Assembly: GCF_014648255.1 (NCBI RefSeq)
Contig: NZ_BMQT01000001.1
Coordinates: 248,001-312,000 of the forward strand
Direction of reading: 5' to 3'
DNA length: 64,000 nucleotides
From: Nocardioides albus
GTDB lineage: Bacteria; Actinomycetota; Actinomycetes; Propionibacteriales; Nocardioidaceae
The first letter of the stretch is position 1. Every line of letters begins with the position of its first letter. Shown piece after piece: positions 62,020-64,000 of this stretch. The notes beneath the pieces are model-generated. The model was not told the origin of the DNA. It made no database searches and saw only the letters and a program-made list of their open reading frames with translations. A program made the position numbers and the translations under genes.

Positions 62020-62062
62020 TCAGCCACCCGCCGAAAGGCTCGAAATGGTGGGAGGAAGTGGA

Positions 62063-62226
62063 TCGAGGACCGATCTGTACGAGCTGTGGATCCTGCCCGC
62101 GGCACCGATCTGCGTGCCGGCCATGGGCCTCGGCGCCCCCCGTGATCAACGTCGAGGACCGTGGTCGCCCGCGGTCTGGAAGGCCGCGGGCAGGATCCGC
62201 ATGACCCATCAACGACGGATCCTCGA
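62063..62226. other. nested inverted repeats in the trpS/ggpPS gap
   Basis: Outer arms TCGAGGA (62063-62069) and TCCTCGA (62220-62226) enclose a 17-bp stem, GTGGATCCTGCCCGCGG (62086-62102) with 62184-62200, which has one G-T pair. A 10-nt direct repeat TCGAGGACCG occurs at 62063 and 62152. No coding frame with support crosses it. The full 435-nt gap 62008-62442 also holds the trpS hexamer and the ribosome site of the next gene. A structured leader or small RNA is possible; the family is not recognised. Confidence 0.5.
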
Positions 62227-62442
62227 CGGGGTTATCGAACAGACACGGCCAATTTTAGGAGTTTGTGGATCTCTTGAGAGGCTCTACTCAGTGATGATTC
62301 GATGCCCCGTCAAATCCCTGTTCCCGGCGCGACATCCGTCCCTGTTAACGTGGTTGGCCGACCCGCGGATCCTCCCAGGGGTCCGCAGCCTCGGGCCAGC
62401 TGCCGAATCGGCCTCGAGGCCAGGCGACCCTCGAGGAGACTT

Positions 62443-64000
62443 GTGAACCCCACGTCCGCTGCCGATACACGCATGCTGCTTGCGACCGATCTGGACGGAA
62501 CCTTCCTAGCCGGCGACCCCGAGGCGAAGGTCAAGCTGTATCAAACGTTGAGCCGCCGCGAGGACGTACTCCTGTCTTTCGTCACCGGTCGCGGGCTGGA
62601 GTCGGTGCTGCCGTTGCTGGCCGACCCGACCATCCCGACGCCCGACTTCATCATCTGCGACGTCGGCGCCACCGTCGTGACCGGACACGACCTGCTCGCG
62701 GTCGAGCCCATCCAGCAGGAGATCGCCGCCAAGTGGCCCGGCGAGCTCGCCGTGCTCGAGAAGATCGGCGACCGGCCCGGACTGGTGCGTCAGAACGTGC
62801 CCCAGGACCGCAGGGTCTCCTACTTCTGCGACCCGGAGGCGGTCACCGCCGACCTGGCGCCGCTGGTCGCGGAGATCGGCTGCGACCTGCTCTATTCCCT
62901 CAGCCACTACCTCGACGTGCTGCCCGGCGGGATCAACAAGGGCCACACGGTCACCAAGCTCGTCGAGCACCTCGGCATCCCCAAGGACCGCGTGCTGGTC
63001 GCCGGCGACACCCTCAACGACCTGGCGATGTACGACATCGGGTTCCAGGGCGTCTGCGTCGGCGAGGCCGAGGACAAGCTCCTCGACGCGACCCGCGACC
63101 AGGAGCGTACGTTGCACGCGACCGCCCCCGGCACCGGCGGGATCCTGCAGGCGATCCGGCACTTCAATCTGCTCGACGACGAGCACATCTACGACCCGGA
63201 GAACGACGCCGACGACCCCGGGAAGTCCGACCTCGTCATGGTCTACCACCGGCTTCCCTACGACGAGGTGATCGAGGAGGGCGAGGTCAAGCGCCGGCGA
63301 CCGAAGTCGCCCAACGGGATCATCCCGACGCTGCTGTCCTTCTTCACCGAGCGCACCGGCTCCTGGGTCGCCTGGTCGGTCGACGACCCCAAGCGCGGCG
63401 AGTTCGCCACCCACACGGTCGTCGACCCCAAGCTCTATCCCGGCCTGGTGGCCTCCCGGCTGCCGCTGTCGAAGAAGGACGTCGACGTCTTCTACAAGCG
63501 CTTCTCCAAGGAGGCGTTCTGGCCGCTGCTGCACACCTTCTGGGAGCGCGCGAAGTTCAAGGAGGAGGACTGGAAGGTCTACTGCCGGGTCAACCGGGCG
63601 TTCGCCGAGCAGGCGGCGGCCGAGGCGGCGTACGGCGGCATCGTCTGGATCCACGACTACAACCTGTGGATGGTTCCGGCCTACCTGCGGGAGATGCGGC
63701 CGGACGTGAAGATCGCGTTCCTGCACCACACGCACTTCCCGGGCGCGGACGTGTTCAACGTGGTGCCGTGGCGCCGCGAGATCATCGGCTCGCTGTTGCA
63801 GTGCGACTACATCTCGTTCCATATCCCCCGCCAGGTCGAGAACTTCGTCGACGTGGCCCGTGGCGTGGCCCCGGTCGAGGTGATCGAGACGGAGGACTGT
63901 GCTCCCCGCTTCCGGACGTACGGCTTCGCACTGGGCCTCGACGTCATGCCGTCGGTCATCGACGTCGGTGGTCGCCGGGTGCACCTGGGCGCCAACCCGG
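62443..64000 (+). CDS. HAD phosphatase-GT20 fusion, probable glucosylglycerol-phosphate synthase/phosphatase (partial)
   Basis: The gene starts at GTG 62443 (AGGAG 5 nt upstream; ATG 62473 is an alternative) and is open to the right edge, 519 codons so far. The N-terminal 240 residues are a HAD phosphatase of the sucrose-phosphatase type (LLATDLDGTFLAGD; VLVAGDTLNDLAMY). From about residue 260 a retaining GT20 glycosyltransferase domain follows: GIVWIHDYNLWMVPAYLREM, KIAFLHHTHFPGADVFNVVP and YISFHIPRQVENFVDVARG resemble glucosylglycerol-phosphate synthase more than trehalose-phosphate synthase. Fused GgpPS enzymes make the osmolyte glucosylglycerol from ADP-glucose and glycerol-3-phosphate. 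The end is beyond the window. Confidence 0.8.
   Translation, partial: MNPTSAADTRMLLATDLDGTFLAGDPEAKVKLYQTLSRREDVLLSFVTGRGLESVLPLLADPTIPTPDFIICDVGATVVTGHDLLAVEPIQQEIAAKWPGELAVLEKIGDRPGLVRQNVPQDRRVSYFCDPEAVTADLAPLVAEIGCDLLYSLSHYLDVLPGGINKGHTVTKLVEHLGIPKDRVLVAGDTLNDLAMYDIGFQGVCVGEAEDKLLDATRDQERTLHATAPGTGGILQAIRHFNLLDDEHIYDPENDADDPGKSDLVMVYHRLPYDEVIEEGEVKRRRPKSPNGIIPTLLSFFTERTGSWVAWSVDDPKRGEFATHTVVDPKLYPGLVASRLPLSKKDVDVFYKRFSKEAFWPLLHTFWERAKFKEEDWKVYCRVNRAFAEQAAAEAAYGGIVWIHDYNLWMVPAYLREMRPDVKIAFLHHTHFPGADVFNVVPWRREIIGSLLQCDYISFHIPRQVENFVDVARGVAPVEVIETEDCAPRFRTYGFALGLDVMPSVIDVGGRRVHLGANP

Overview
The window is high-GC DNA (GTG and TTG starts are common, third positions are G/C) from an actinobacterium. 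Gene content points to the Nocardioides/Aeromicrobium side of Propionibacteriales: a fused biotin carboxylase/BCCP subunit, pyruvate carboxylase, methylmalonyl-CoA mutase with MeaB, an SdhCAB with an SdhA of Gram-positive type, an SCO4848-type membrane protein, a DUF1707 protein and an intrinsic Erm methylase. The genus is an inference. I see no rRNA or tRNA gene, CRISPR array, intact insertion sequence or prophage; this is core chromosome with several decayed toxin-antitoxin or nuclease genes.

Layout. 1-4.5 kb: an amino-sugar (GlcNAc/chitobiose type) ABC importer with a SIS-domain protein, divergent from a BadF-type GlcNAc kinase. 4.6-6.3 kb: acyl-CoA carboxylase alpha subunit. 6.5-7.2 kb: MntA/HepT toxin-antitoxin pair whose HepT is frameshifted. 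7.2-15 kb: TetR and epimerase with twin operators, hydroxybutyrate dehydrogenase and MHS transporter with a divergent LysR regulator, a two-component system, and a secreted protein. 15-24 kb: pyruvate carboxylase, Erm methylase with an apparent attenuator leader, two flavoprotein disulfide-reductase family genes, DinB and TetR. 24-40 kb: a nucleoside salvage block (purine nucleoside phosphorylase, phosphopentomutase-like enzyme, deoC, uridine-kinase-like, adenosine deaminase, thymidine phosphorylase, cytidine deaminase, and a BMP-type nucleoside ABC importer). 40-48 kb: M20 amidohydrolase, meaB, SDR, a decayed VapBC-like pair, a Ser/Thr kinase, mutB and mutA. 48-53.6 kb: small membrane proteins, two paralogous sulfatases, a glycosyltransferase. 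53.6-57.2 kb: sdhCAB behind a DtxR/IdeR-like box. 57.3-62 kb: a broken nuclease-like gene between two near-identical long hairpins, ohr/ohrR, BrkB-type protein, 2'-5' RNA ligase-like protein, trpS. 62.4 kb to the end: a HAD-GT20 fusion resembling glucosylglycerol-phosphate synthase/phosphatase, cut by the window edge.

How the parts work together. Imported nucleosides are cleaved by phosphorylases and deaminases, and the pentose phosphates are isomerised and split by DeoC into central metabolites. Propionyl-CoA-type carbon goes through carboxylation and the B12 mutase to succinyl-CoA, which enters at succinate dehydrogenase. GlcNAc-type sugars are imported and phosphorylated.

The most unusual signals are non-coding. 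(i) Exact 21-nt periodic arrays of forward and inverted units lie at two convergent gene junctions and share the core GCCGAGACGTC. (ii) Long near-perfect hairpins sit after gene ends; their stems are unrelated but their loops share a TTACTGAC..GTAAAT-type core. (iii) The Erm gene has a 15-residue leader ORF ending in RIRRR, with hairpins that could hide its ribosome site. (iv) About twenty genes have a TANNNT hexamer 7-9 nt before the start codon, pointing to widespread leaderless transcripts; I used this to choose several starts.
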